A stretch of DNA of 64,000 nucleotides from CAWBOY01 sp963790585 (lineage in GTDB: Bacteria; Planctomycetota; Planctomycetia; Gemmatales; Gemmataceae). Shown here piece after piece: positions 53,121 to 63,249 of this stretch. The stretch spans positions 372,001 through 436,000 of the forward strand of contig CAWBOY010000001.1 in assembly GCA_963790585.1 (NCBI GenBank), in the 5' to 3' direction. Below the pieces are notes generated by a model. That model was given only the letters and a program-made list of their open reading frames with translations. It was not told the origin of the DNA and ran no database searches. The position numbers and the translations under genes were made by a program. Position 1 is the first letter of the stretch, and each line of letters opens with the position of its first letter.

Positions 53121-53969
53121 GTGAGTGGATTCACATTGAGCGAATTGCTCAAATCTGCCGGCCAACGGATGAGGCTGGATCTTAACGAACGGCTAGTCTC
53201 CCACCCAGGAGAACTGGGAACGGGCAGGGAACACATCATCCGCCAATTCCTCAGCGACTATCTACCGAAGCGGTTCGAAGTGTCAACGGGGTTTGCCTTC
53301 GACGTGACCGGGAAGGTCAGTAAGCAGCTTGATATCATCATCGCCAACACGCTTGTCTGCCCACGCTTCGAGACAGCTGGCGAAACACGCTTCTACCCGT
53401 GCGAGTCCGTTGTTGCGGTCGGCCAAGTTAAATCGTCGCTCACGTCAGTGTCCGAACTCAAGGACGCTCTGGACAACCTTTCATCTGCGAAGGAGCTTGA
53501 TCGCTCCGCCGGGGGTCGGGCGGTCGATAAGGACTACGGCGAGCCTATTGATCATACGCGGAATTACTTGCACCAGGTCTTCAGCTTCCTCTTCGTTACG
53601 GGGAACGCCCTGGCGGGTGAGACGCTGCATGAAGAGTTACTTCATTTTATACTAGAACGCAACGCCCACCTCTGGCCCAACGTGGTGATCGCATTTGACA
53701 AGTACCTCGCTACCTATTGTTGCGACGACGGGATCTGTCCGAACCCGATGCACGCGCGCGGCGTGGCGCTCCAGCCGTATACGGAAGACGAAGACCTGTT
53801 GATGCGGTTCTTCCTACTGCTCGGGAGGGCAATCGAAGTGACCAGGGTGAGCGCCCTTCCTTACTGGGAATACCTGCACAATGCCAGGAAGTGGTCTGCG
53901 ACCGTTTCTTACTCCTCCATTGGCGACCCACCTCCTTACCTTAGCTCCATCAAGCGGACAAGGGAGTAA
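53121..53969 (+). CDS. DUF6602-type, PD-(D/E)xK nuclease-like protein
   Basis: GTG 53121 is well spaced after GGGAGA; a TTG lies 6 bases earlier. 282 residues. An N-terminal EHIIRQFLSDYLPKRFEVST, then KQLDIIIANTLVCPRF, and ESVVAVGQVKSSLTSVSELK give the D...E/QxK order of restriction-like nucleases (D near residue 73, QVK near 108). The third acidic position is Gln, which is tolerated in some families. The gene follows the DUF5131 stop by 25 bases. As the third gene of the TcmP operon it could be the nuclease effector. DUF6602 is a name I recall for this family; the nuclease fold is inference. Confidence 0.75.
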   Translation: MSGFTLSELLKSAGQRMRLDLNERLVSHPGELGTGREHIIRQFLSDYLPKRFEVSTGFAFDVTGKVSKQLDIIIANTLVCPRFETAGETRFYPCESVVAVGQVKSSLTSVSELKDALDNLSSAKELDRSAGGRAVDKDYGEPIDHTRNYLHQVFSFLFVTGNALAGETLHEELLHFILERNAHLWPNVVIAFDKYLATYCCDDGICPNPMHARGVALQPYTEDEDLLMRFFLLLGRAIEVTRVSALPYWEYLHNARKWSATVSYSSIGDPPPYLSSIKRTRE

Positions 53970-54111
53970 GGATGGCTCGCCTGGCGAATGACACCGATTT
54001 GATTGCCGCTGCGTAGAGGGGCTCAGGGAAGGTTGGATTCTGCAAGAAATAAATCAAAATTATCTAGGTCACGAATCTGGTTCTGAGGTATTGCGGTCAC
54101 ATTGAAAAAAT
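53970..54111. other. Spacer between the TcmP operon and IS110 copy 2
   Basis: No gene. The AT-rich stretch ATCAAAATTATCTAGG may be the end of the operon; no clear terminator hairpin. Confidence 0.35.
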
Positions 54112-56113
54112 CAAAGAGTGCCATATCCCAAAGAGATGCCCCGGAATGTACGGACGGAGTACGCCACCGTCCAAAACGGCTTCACAAGAGAGTTGTGGAG
54201 TAGCTTTATCGGAGCCACGAGCCTGCCTCTCTCGTTGGTGTGATCACCTTGTCGCCATACTGGTATATCAGGGGAGCGACCCCATGGTGCCGTATCAGGC
54301 GTTGGTGATCCGAGAGAGCGCCATGCTTTGATAAGGGTTCGCCCCTTGGGGTCATTAGGCGTTCTCGGTTCGTGGACCTGGTTCAGCTGGGATCTACTCC
54401 CCTGACTCTTCCGATTCTATCACGCCGATCCCCAGGCGTGCCAACACGATCGGCAGGATGTCCCCGAGTGGTTGAGGACCACGCCGATGACCGTCTTGGA
54501 TCCGTTGCAGTTCCTCGGCCAGCGGCTTGGCTTCGGCCGCATGTTCTCGTTTCGGTAGTTGGCCGACGGCCGCTTGCAGGTCACGTAGCACCTCGACCAT
54601 GCCGCTGTCGTGGTCGCGGTGGAAGGCCGTCAGTTTGTCGAGGATGTAATGACGGCCTTGGATGCTTGGGTGGCGAAACACTTGTCGGCCAGCCACCATC
54701 TGGAAGGCGATGCGACAGAACCGCAAGGCCACCTTGACGCGGGTGTGTCGTGGGTCTTTTCCCTGAGACCGCCATTGCGTTGCCAGTACCTGGAAGTGAT
54801 GGTTGCAAACGATCAGGTTGTCGGCGATGCCAAGGATGGCGGCGCGGAGCGAGCGGTTACAATTACGCACTAGTGGGCCATTGGCTTTATCGACTTGGTC
54901 GCTCTGATAACGCGATGGCCGCAGGCCGGCCCGACCAGTGATGGCTTTGGCATTGGCGTAGTGTTCGATGGGTCCCATTTCACCCGCGAAGTCGGCGGCA
55001 CTGACGACATTTATGCCTGGGAAGGACAGCAGCAGGATGTAGGGTGTGCGCACTAATCGAGCAGCGATGTCGCGCTCGAGAGCCCGTATTTCCTGGGATT
55101 TTTGAATACGATCGTGATAGTAGGCCAAGGCAATGCGGCGGTGCAGGTCGGCGGCGACATCGCCGGGCGTGGCCTGTTCAGCCCAGTCGATGATGTTCTG
55201 TACGGTGCGTTGTTGGAAGCGAATGTTGGCTTGGCGCAGCGACTGACATAGGGTTGTCAGTCCTGCCTGACGCAGTAGCTCGGCAGTAGGAAAATGTTGG
55301 AGGAGATGCCAGGGGATGGGGCTATCCCAAAGATCATCAAAGCAGGCGGCAAAGCCCGGTAGGCAGGCATCGAGGTGGTCGCGGATTTGGCAGTTGAGGG
55401 CAGCGCTTTTGCGGACGAGGTCGCGGCGTTGACGGATGAGCAAGAGCAGTGAAGTCCAGGCTTCGTCCCGAGTGGCTTCGAGGAGGCGCAGCCGGTGACG
55501 GTAGCGCGGTGAATCGCTGACAGGTCGGTGTCATCAGTCTTGTAGCCGGGATCGACGGGCTGACGATACTGCTTGGTGACGAAGGGATGGAGGATGCGTG
55601 TCTCAAAACCGGCGGCAGCAAAGGTGCGTTGCACGATGCGATGGTACCGACCGGTACGTTCGATGGCGACGAGCCCGTCAGCTATTTGGTTAGCGGCGAA
55701 GGCTGCGCGGACCTGTGCGACGGCCGCGGCGAGGTCGGGCCGAGCATGAGCCACGGTGGTGGGCGGGATGAGGACGCGGCCATAGAAATCAGCGACGAGA
55801 AATTTGGAACGAGCCTTGGCGCAGTCAAAGCAGACGATGCCGAAGTGCTCGGGCCCGACCTGCTGGACGCGAGGATGAAGAACGCCGCGCGGCTTACCCA
55901 GGGAGGTCGTCGGACGTCGAGAAGAGGAGCGTTTGCGGGTGCGAGTAGTGGCCATGAGACCTGCCTCCGATAAAAGAGAGAGGGCTCGTCTCATTGTGGC
56001 AGATGGCTCGCTGGAAGGGATCTTTATTGATAAAAACCCACATACCAGGGGTCAGGTTCATTTATCGCCCTCATCCTTCACCGGCCAGCCCCGGTCCCGC
56101 AGAGACGATTCCA
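54112..56113 (-). mobile_element. IS110-family element, copy 2
   Basis: 2002 bp, one base shorter than copy 1 and otherwise nearly identical, in opposite orientation. It abuts the 3' end of an older copy (copy 3) in head-to-tail tandem with a few bases (GATTCTC) between them. Confidence 0.92.
54394..55955 (-). CDS. IS110-family transposase, frameshifted copy
   Basis: Matches the copy 1 transposase over its whole length. One G is missing near 55484 compared with copy 1, so the frame starting at 55955 leaves family sequence after RATVTGCA and the rest resumes at about 55443 in another frame. Both halves keep the DEDD and Ser regions. A consensus indel or real inactivation are both possible. 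If inactive, copy 1 could still move it. Confidence 0.88.
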
Positions 56114-56119
56114 GAGAAT

Positions 56120-56531
56120 CAAAGAGTGCCATATCCCAAAGAGATGCCCCGGAATTTACGGACGGAGTACGCCACCGTCCGTCACGACTTCACAAGAGAG
56201 TTTGGGAGTAGCTTTATCGGAGCCACGAGCCTGCCTCTCTCGTTGGTGTGATCACCTTGTCGCCATACTGATATATCAGGGGAGCGACCCCCATGGTGCC
56301 GTATCAGGCGTTGGTGATCCGAGAGAGCGCCATGCTTTTCTAAGGGTTTGCCCCTTGAGGACGTTAGGCGTTCTCGGTTCGTGGACCTGGTTCAGCTAGG
56401 ATCTACTTCCCTGACTCTTCCGATTGTACCACGCTGATCCCCAAGCGTGCCAACATGATCGGTAGGATGTCCCCAAGCGGTTGAGGACCACGTCGATGAC
56501 CGTTCTTGGGTCCGTTGCAGTTCCTTGGCCA
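56120..56531 (-). mobile_element. Decayed 3' fragment of an IS110 element, copy 3
   Basis: It matches the end of the transposase gene and the conserved non-coding end of copies 1 and 2 with about 5-10% changes. It ends near TTGCAGTTCCTTGGCCA. The non-coding part differs at a short block: GTCGTGACGGACGG instead of GCCGTTTTGGACGG. Confidence 0.85.
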
Positions 56532-56621
56532 AGGCGCACAAAGAGGAAGCAGCTCGTTTCTTCTACGTTTCTCTTAAGGGGCTTCGTGCTACGTCTAAAA
56601 GTGGACAATAATAGTCTCTTG

Positions 56622-56751
56622 TTTGGCAAGGGTGGTACGCGGCGAGATTGTCTGGTTCGACGAGAAAACGACGTAAATCCATTGTTTATATGGATTTAAT
56701 GTAAACATCACCAAAACGATCAACATTGCTAAGACGACCACCCTTGCCAAA
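56622..56751. repeat. 130-bp MITE-like unit
   Basis: TTTGGCAAGGGTGGT at the left and its exact complement at the right enclose about 100 AT-rich bases, including an internal hairpin AATCCAT/ATGGATT. A third TGGCAAGGGTGGG lies at 56764. No gene inside. Could be a miniature element or a regulatory structure. Confidence 0.6.
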
Positions 56752-56989
56752 AGTGATTTGGCATGGCAAGGGTGGGTGGACTCTGGGGAGTATGCTTTGT
56801 GATGGAATCGTGAATTCGTTCAGGGGACGTTTCTGTTTTGAGCGCAACGAATTTTGGCCGTTTTCTCATAATTGCCGGGAGTCATAATCTGGGGGCTTAG
56901 TAACAAACGATCTGCGCTACAACGTCCATCGGGGGTAGCGACACTTTTAGGCAGGTCGGCGAGCTTGGGGGGGTTGTCCGTGGATTTGT

Positions 56990-57093
56990 TTGCATCTCGC
57001 CCCTCTGGTGCGCTGCAAGGGCAATCGTGCCATTATGTTATAGCCAGAGGGCGGGATGCAAACCGGCTTGACATTTCTTGCATCTCGCCCTGA
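56990..57093. repeat. Triple TTGCATCTCGCCC repeat
   Basis: TTGCATCTCGCCCCTCTGG (56990-57008) and CCAGAGGGCGGGATGCAA (57044-57061) are an inverted pair with a 35-base loop. A third TTGCATCTCGCCCTGAC lies near 57082. Function unknown. Confidence 0.65.
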
Positions 57094-57588
57094 CGGTGTG
57101 GCTTTTGCACGGCAAGCGGACGTGGTTTTCCACTGCTTGCCGGGCCGATGGCCGCGTTTGTCGCGCAGATACTCCCGTTTCGACCGTGTCAGCGTGGCGG
57201 TTGGCGGTGCTTAGATTAACCAAATCGTAATGAGCTAAGGATAAAAAGGTTACGTCGATTTTCAAGGATCGCCAACGTTGGCGGTACTTAGACTGGTTGG
57301 CTGACCTTAGAAAGGCTCGCGCACCAAGGGAATGTTCGTTGAGAAGCCGCTTCGCAACTGGGGTGGGCCGGATGTTGTGTGTATGCGCGCGCAATGCAAT
57401 CCATTTTGCGGGTCACCGTTGACGTGAAGGGTCGTCGCCGGTCGGAAGCGGGGCAGGGGGGTCAGTGTCAAATCGTCTCGGGCCGGTTGGTTCAGCTAAG
57501 GAAGATTCTCCTCATCTCAAAATCCGCTCGACGCCTTGTCTCGTCTTCTAGGTATAAGAACGGATCCCTTATTCGAAAGGATCGGGCC

Positions 57589-59999
57589 ATGCGGCGCTTA
57601 CTGGCACTGTTGGTTTTGTTGACTTGGGCGGGATCATCCCAGGCTCATGGGTTGCTGATCCCGGTCGAAAAGACGGTTCCGCCTTTGGCGATGGTTAGCC
57701 ACAAGGTGAATATCGTCATCGAAGATCAGATCGCGGTTACGAAGATCGATCAGACGTTTCGCAACCACACGAATCGGCCGTTGGAGGCGACGTATGTCTT
57801 TCCGGTGCCGCGCGGGGCCAACGTCGATAGCTTCACGATGATGGTCAATGGCAGCGAAGTGAAGGGGGAGATGGTCGACGCGGCGAAGGCACGGCAGATT
57901 TATCAGAGCATCGTGCGGCGGACGCAGGATCCAGGCCTGCTCGAATATATCGGCAACGATCTGTTGCAGATGCGGGTCTTTCCGGTGCCGGCCAAGGGCG
58001 AGCAGAAGGTGTCGCTGCGTTATAAGTCGATCGCGGGCAAAGAAGCGAATCTGGTCGAGTATATTTATCCGCTCAAGACGGATGGCAAATCTACCGCGAC
58101 GTTGGAACAATTCAGCATTGATGTGTCAATCAAGTCGCAGCATAACGTCACGAATGTCTACAGCCCGACTCACGCGATCACGGTTCGACGGGTCAATGAT
58201 AAGGAAGTGAATGTTAGCTTCGATAAGCAGCAGGGGCTGCTCGACCGCGATTTTCAGATGTTTTATGGCACGGGTAAGGATGCAGTCGGATTGACGATGT
58301 TAACCCATCGGCCTATCGCGGCAGAGAAGGGGTATTTCACGCTTCTGATCTCGCCGAAAGTGGAAATGTCCAAGGATTTTCAGGTGCCGCGCGACGTCGT
58401 GATGGTCCTCGATACTTCGGGAAGCATGCGCGACAATGGCAAGATCGAGCAGGCGCGGAAGGCGCTCAAGTATTGTCTGCGAAATCTTTCGGGCGCGACC
58501 GCTTTGCGCTCATCAACTTCGCTAGCGAGGTGAACTCGTGGCGCGATCAACTCGTTCCCGCGGGGGAAGACCAGATCCGAGCGGGCTTGAAGTGGGTTGA
58601 TGACCTCGAAGCCACGGGAGGGACGGCGATCAACGACGCGTTGGCGAAGGCTCTCGATTTTCGCGGCAAGGACGAGGGGAGGACGTTTACGGTTGTCTTC
58701 TTCACGGATGGCCAACCGACTATCGGCGAGACGAATTGCGACAAGATTCTCAAAAACACCTTGGCCAAGAATACAGCGTCGACCCGCATCTTCAGCTTTG
58801 GCGTCGGCGACGATGTGAATGCGTCGTTCCTCGATCAACTCTCCGAACAGACACGGGCGATCAGCACCTATGTTCGGCCCAAGGAGGATATCGAGGCGAA
58901 AACCAGCGCTCTCTACACGAAGATTAGCCATCCGGTGTTAGCCAATCTCAAGCTGACGACGACCAACGATGTACGGTTCAGTGAAATATACCCCGTGCAG
59001 TTGCCCGACCTGTTCCAAGGCAGTCAGTTAGTGTTGATGGGTCGCTTCAATGGCTATGGCCCGACGGTCGTGCGGTTGACAGGGCAGGTAGGCGCCGAAA
59101 CGAAGACGTTTGACTACGAGGTCAAATTCCCGGAGCGAACGGAGGATGGCCATGATTTTGTTGAACAGCTTTGGGCGCGGCGCAAGGTCGGGTTCCTTCT
59201 CGACCAGATTCGGGCCAACGGCGAGAAGAGAGAGCTAGTGGATGAGGTAACCTCCCTGGCCAAGAAATATGGAATTACCACACCTTATACGAGCTATTTG
59301 ATCGTGCCGGACGGCGTTGTTCCCGTAGTTCAGAATCCAATACTGAGAAGGGGAGGAATGGGCGGCGGTGGCCTCGCGCCGATGAGTAGTTGGGCGGCGC
59401 CTGCGTTCCTTCAGAACGGCACAGCTAAGCCGCAGTCGGTTGAATCCTACGCGCGTATGGTCCAGGCGAACCCCGGCGATTTGACGAAGAACCGCGGCCT
59501 CGTGCAGGACGAGGCCCTCAAGGACGCCAAGGGGGAGGATAAGCTCGACGCGGCCGGAGCCGCTTCGCGCAAAGGAGCGCAGGAAAAGAAACAAAATTTC
59601 GACCGCGCCCGCGAGTACCTGGGACGAAAAGACTTGGACAGCATCCAAGCGGGCAAACTCGGCGTCGATCTCTCCGTGACGAACGCCACTTTGCGCTCGC
59701 AATCACGGCTGGAGCAAACGGCGTCCAAGATCGTCAATGGCCGCAATTGCCTGGAAATCGGCGGCGTCTGGATCGATGAAGGCTTCGATGCCAAAACGCC
59801 GACCCTCACGGTCAAGGCCCAAAGCGATGCCTATTTCCAGTTGCTCGATAAGGAGCCAAAACTGCGCGAAGTGCTGAAGCTCGGTAATTACCTTGTCTGG
59901 ATCGCTCCCAGCGGCACGGCGTTGGTGATTGACACAAGTGAGGGCAAGGAAAAGCTTGACGAAAAGGAGATCGATAAGCTCTTTGTTGTTAAGAAGTAA
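57589..59999 (+). CDS. VIT and von Willebrand A domain protein, one frameshift
   Basis: ATG 57589 follows GAAAGGA. The signal peptide is MRRLLALLVLLTWAGSSQA. The VIT domain (VNIVIEDQIAVTKIDQTFRN, LEATYVFPVPRGANVDSFTM, AKARQIYQSIVRRTQDPGLL) covers about residues 35-160. The VWA domain has the MIDAS motif DTSGSMR near residue 275 and FFTDGQPTIGE. The frame breaks at the G3 run 58491-58493, where one base is missing; the second frame resumes as GRDRFALINFASEV. Rejoined, about 803 residues. Such proteins are frequent in planctomycetes and are thought to bind metal and partner proteins at the envelope. A likely consensus indel. Confidence 0.88.
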
Positions 60000-60020
60000 A
60001 TCACTTCCACTAAAGCGCAG

Positions 60021-60056
60021 AATGCGAGCGGAGGGCGATTGCTCTCCGCTCGCATT
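60021..60056 (+). terminator. Intrinsic terminator after the VIT/VWA gene
   Basis: AATGCGAGCGGAG pairs with CTCCGCTCGCATT around a short loop, 21 bases after the stop. Only three T follow, so its strength is uncertain. Confidence 0.7.
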
Positions 60057-60193
60057 TCATAGCATATCTTTGCCATGACTCTAAATCGGCGGCTCCGAGT
60101 TTTGTTTGGCGGCAGCCGGCGCTTGACAGAGCAATCATGGCGCGTTATTCCCGACATCTCGCTCGGGCACTCTCTCACCAGGAGCAGGACACA

Positions 60194-61066
60194 ATGACTG
60201 AGACTCTCAACCGCCGCGGTTTTCTTCAAGTCGGCGCCGCAACAGCGGGCCTCGCCATCGCGCCAGGCCTGTTCGCGGCCGAGGATGCGAAGGATGAGTT
60301 TGGCGGCTTCAATCTCGGCATGCAGACCTATACCTTCCGTAATTTCAATGTCGAGCAGGCGCTCAAGCGGACCAAGGAAGTCGGGTTGAAATTTGTCGAG
60401 TTCTATCCTGGTCAGATGGGGCAGGTGAAGCCTGAGAGTACGCCCGAACAGATTCAGGCAATGCTGAAACTGTGCAAGGAATATGGAATCACGCCGAAAG
60501 CGTGGGGAGTCGTCGGCTTCAATAAGAACGATGCGGCCAACGAAAAAATCTTCGCTTTCGCCGCGTCCATGGGCATCACTTCGCTCAGCGCGGATCCGGA
60601 TCCAGATAGCTTCGATAGCCTCGATAAGATGTGCGAAAAGTATAAAATTGCAATCGCCATCCATCCGCATGGACCGTCGGGCGGTACCAAGGCCCATCGT
60701 TGGTCTTCCGCCGAGACGATCATGAAGGCGGTGAAGGACCATAATCCTCTGATCGGCTCATGCCTCGACACCGGCCATCTTATTCGTATGGCTCAGCTCG
60801 GCGTGATCCTCGACCCGGCAAAGGAAATCCTGGTCATGGGTCCGCGCAACTTTGGCATTCACCTCAAGGACCATGACAACGTGAAGAAGCGCGACGTCGT
60901 CGTCGGCACGGGCGTTCTCGATGTCGTGGCGGTACTCAAAGCTCTCCGTGAAGTGAAGTTCAAGAATCTAATCAGCATCGAATACGAACACAACCCGGCT
61001 GACAACTTGCAGGACGTCAAGGACTGCGTCCAGGTGTTCAAAGATTCGGTCAAGAAGCTCTCTTGA
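60194..61066 (+). CDS. Tat-exported sugar phosphate isomerase/epimerase-like protein
   Basis: ATG 60194 (MTETLNRRGFLQVGAATAGL) has GGAGCAGGA upstream. NRRGFLQVGAATAGLAIAPG is a twin-arginine signal. The mature part is an AP-endonuclease-2-type TIM barrel: GMQTYTFRNFNVEQALKRTK, VGLKFVEFYPGQM, CLDTGHLIRMAQLG, FGIHLKDHDN and ISIEYEHNP hold metal-binding Glu/Asp/His positions. 290 residues. Family members isomerise or epimerise sugars or cyclitols, and exported planctomycete forms are often of unknown substrate. Confidence 0.92.
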   Translation: MTETLNRRGFLQVGAATAGLAIAPGLFAAEDAKDEFGGFNLGMQTYTFRNFNVEQALKRTKEVGLKFVEFYPGQMGQVKPESTPEQIQAMLKLCKEYGITPKAWGVVGFNKNDAANEKIFAFAASMGITSLSADPDPDSFDSLDKMCEKYKIAIAIHPHGPSGGTKAHRWSSAETIMKAVKDHNPLIGSCLDTGHLIRMAQLGVILDPAKEILVMGPRNFGIHLKDHDNVKKRDVVVGTGVLDVVAVLKALREVKFKNLISIEYEHNPADNLQDVKDCVQVFKDSVKKLS

Positions 61067-61290
61067 TGTGGACGTATCCCGTATGAGGGCAGGGCAGGGG
61101 GGCCGATGCGCCCCCTTGCCGCGCGGCTTTCCACACCATTACTTTCGATCTTGTCCAGCAAGAGCGGGCGATTGACACGTCAACAACTATAATCATTTTC
61201 AGATCGGTCCGCGCCACGCTGGGAGCCGCGTGGGCGACGATTGTTCGTGTGAAAAACCGGGATTCCTAAGCGGGTCGGCCTGAGGCGAGA

Positions 61291-62223
61291 ATGACTCCTC
61301 ACGAGATCGCAGAGCTGCGGGCGCAGAAATACAATGCCCAGGTTGTTCGCCTGCGGAAGATCCACAGCGACTTACTGATAATGCGCGTGCGGCCCGATTT
61401 TCCGCGGCCGCCCCATAAAGCGGGACAATACTGCATCCTCGGCCTTGGCTTTTGGGAGCCTCGTTTTCCAGGCACTCAAGAAGAAACTTTGGCGCCAGGA
61501 GACGAGAAAAAGCTGGCGCGGCGCTCGTATTCGATCAGTTGCTCAGTCCTTGACGATTCGGGGAATCTCGAGGATGTGACGAAAACGGATTGGCTTGAGT
61601 TCTATATCGTGTTGGTCCGCGAAAGCACCAAAGCTCAAGCACCGGCGCTGACACCGCGGTTGTTCATGCTGCGCGAAGGCGACCGGCTAATCCTCGGCGA
61701 GAAAATCACGGGCGTCTACACGCTTGATCCGGTCCGGCCCGACGACACCGTAATCTTCCTGGCGACAGGCACGGGCGAAGCACCGCATAACTACATGTTG
61801 CTAGAGCTGCTAAGGCGCGGCCATCGCGGGCGAATTCTTTCGGCATGCTGTGTGCGTCATAAAAAGGACCTGGGCTACAAATCTATCCAAGACGAACTAA
61901 TGCGGCGGCATTCCAATTACACGTACGTATCCCTGGCGACGCGCGAGCCCGAAACGGCTGGGCAAAAGGTTTATATACAAGACCTTATTAGTAGTGGTGA
62001 GTTGGAGCAACGATTAGGACAAGCGTTGAACCCGGCATCGACTCACGTGTTTTTATGCGGCAATCCAAAAATGATCGGTGCGCCCGAAAAGGACTTTGAA
62101 ACAGGCCGGCTGATTTACCCCGAACCGCCCGGAGTGATCGAGCTGCTGGAAGGGCGAGGCTTCAAAGTCGATCAACCGGCTCATAAGATCAAAGGGAACC
62201 TTCATTTTGAGAAATATTGGTAG
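61291..62223 (+). CDS. Ferredoxin--NADP reductase-like flavoprotein
   Basis: 310 residues. FAD-binding RRSYSISCSV, then the NADP-binding TGTGEAPHNYM and FLCGNPKMIGAPE, and the C-terminal aromatic HFEKYW are typical of the bacterial Fpr-type reductase. It passes electrons between NADPH and ferredoxin or flavodoxin. ATG 61291 is the first well-placed start. A GC-rich hairpin without T tract (near 61089) ends the previous unit, so this gene has its own promoter. Confidence 0.93.
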   Translation: MTPHEIAELRAQKYNAQVVRLRKIHSDLLIMRVRPDFPRPPHKAGQYCILGLGFWEPRFPGTQEETLAPGDEKKLARRSYSISCSVLDDSGNLEDVTKTDWLEFYIVLVRESTKAQAPALTPRLFMLREGDRLILGEKITGVYTLDPVRPDDTVIFLATGTGEAPHNYMLLELLRRGHRGRILSACCVRHKKDLGYKSIQDELMRRHSNYTYVSLATREPETAGQKVYIQDLISSGELEQRLGQALNPASTHVFLCGNPKMIGAPEKDFETGRLIYPEPPGVIELLEGRGFKVDQPAHKIKGNLHFEKYW

Positions 62224-62337
62224 CGCGGGGCCACTCTTAATCGAAGTTGGGATTGATTCGTTGTTTAGCAAACGAAGAGTTTTTGATTACAACTGGGATT
62301 TAACCGTAGCGGGCGTTTTCTGTAGAGAGAAGGACTT

Positions 62338-63174
62338 ATGGCAGAAGAGGTGATCGGCGGGTATCGCCTGATCAAGCCAATGGCCACGGGTCAGATGAGC
62401 CAGGTCTGGGAGGTCGTCGAGGCCAACAGCGGCCGCCACTTTGCCATGAAGCTCTTGCTCCATGAAAAAATTGACGATCCAGTTTCGCGCCACTTCCTTA
62501 CGCACGAAGCGGAGGTCGGCAAAGAACTGGCACACCAAAATATCATTCGCATCGTGAGCGTCGGCAAGAGCCAAAACATTCCTTATTTCGTGATGGAGTA
62601 CTTTCCTGCGGGTGCGCTGCGGGTCCGCATAACGCGCAAGGAAAAAGATTTTATTCGAGAAAAGGGACAAGACATTCTAAGACAATGGGCGACGGCTTTG
62701 GCGTTTATGAATGCCAAAGGCTGGGTCCATCGCGACGTGAAGCCAGACAATTTATTAGTGAACAGCACCGGTGACGCTCGGCTGATTGATTTCGCGCTAG
62801 CGCAACGCCCGCCCAAGGGACTCTTCGCCAAATGGACATATCGGAAAACGAAAGCTCAGGGAACGCGAAGCTATATGTCTCCCGAGCAAATCCGTGGGGA
62901 GATTCTCGATTGCCGAGCTGACATTTATAGTTTTGCCGCCAGCGCCTTTGAAATGGCGACATGGCGGCAGCCATTTCGCGCCGCATCCAATGAAGAATTG
63001 CTGCGTAAGCACATTTCCGAGCAGCCCCTGTCTCCCGTGCAATTCAATCCCGATATAACGAAAGATTTCGGAGATTTCATACTACATATGCTGTCGAAGA
63101 AGAAAGAAAACCGACCGCGCGATTTTCATGAAGTGCTAATCAAGATGAGGACTTTGCGAATCTTCAAAGGGTAG
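62338..63174 (+). CDS. Serine/threonine protein kinase
   Basis: 278 residues, kinase domain only. FAMKLLLHEK carries the ATP-anchoring Lys, VHRDVKPDNLLV the catalytic loop, and GTRSYMSPEQIRGE the APE-like motif. DFG is DFA (LIDFALAQ) and the Gly-rich loop is changed (MATGQMSQVW), both variants seen in active planctomycete kinases. No membrane or sensor domain. Separated from accA by 75 bases on the same strand, perhaps in one operon. Confidence 0.93.
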   Translation: MAEEVIGGYRLIKPMATGQMSQVWEVVEANSGRHFAMKLLLHEKIDDPVSRHFLTHEAEVGKELAHQNIIRIVSVGKSQNIPYFVMEYFPAGALRVRITRKEKDFIREKGQDILRQWATALAFMNAKGWVHRDVKPDNLLVNSTGDARLIDFALAQRPPKGLFAKWTYRKTKAQGTRSYMSPEQIRGEILDCRADIYSFAASAFEMATWRQPFRAASNEELLRKHISEQPLSPVQFNPDITKDFGDFILHMLSKKKENRPRDFHEVLIKMRTLRIFKG

Positions 63175-63249
63175 TTATTGTAGAAGTTGGGCAGTAGTCT
63201 GGATGGCCTGGGTCGAGCAGGCTCGGCGTCACATATTTCGGAGATCGGA

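Larger units (their letters stand above)
56532..57588. other. Intergenic with repeats, before the VIT/VWA gene
   Basis: About 1 kb without a supported gene. It has a 15-bp inverted repeat pair (56622-56636 and 56737-56751) and a second cluster of repeats at 56990-57093, listed separately. The promoter of the next gene probably lies near 57500-57570. Confidence 0.5.

Noticed and set aside
56990..57093. CRISPR-like appearance of three short repeats
   Set aside because: One copy is inverted, spacing is irregular, and there are no cas genes or further units.
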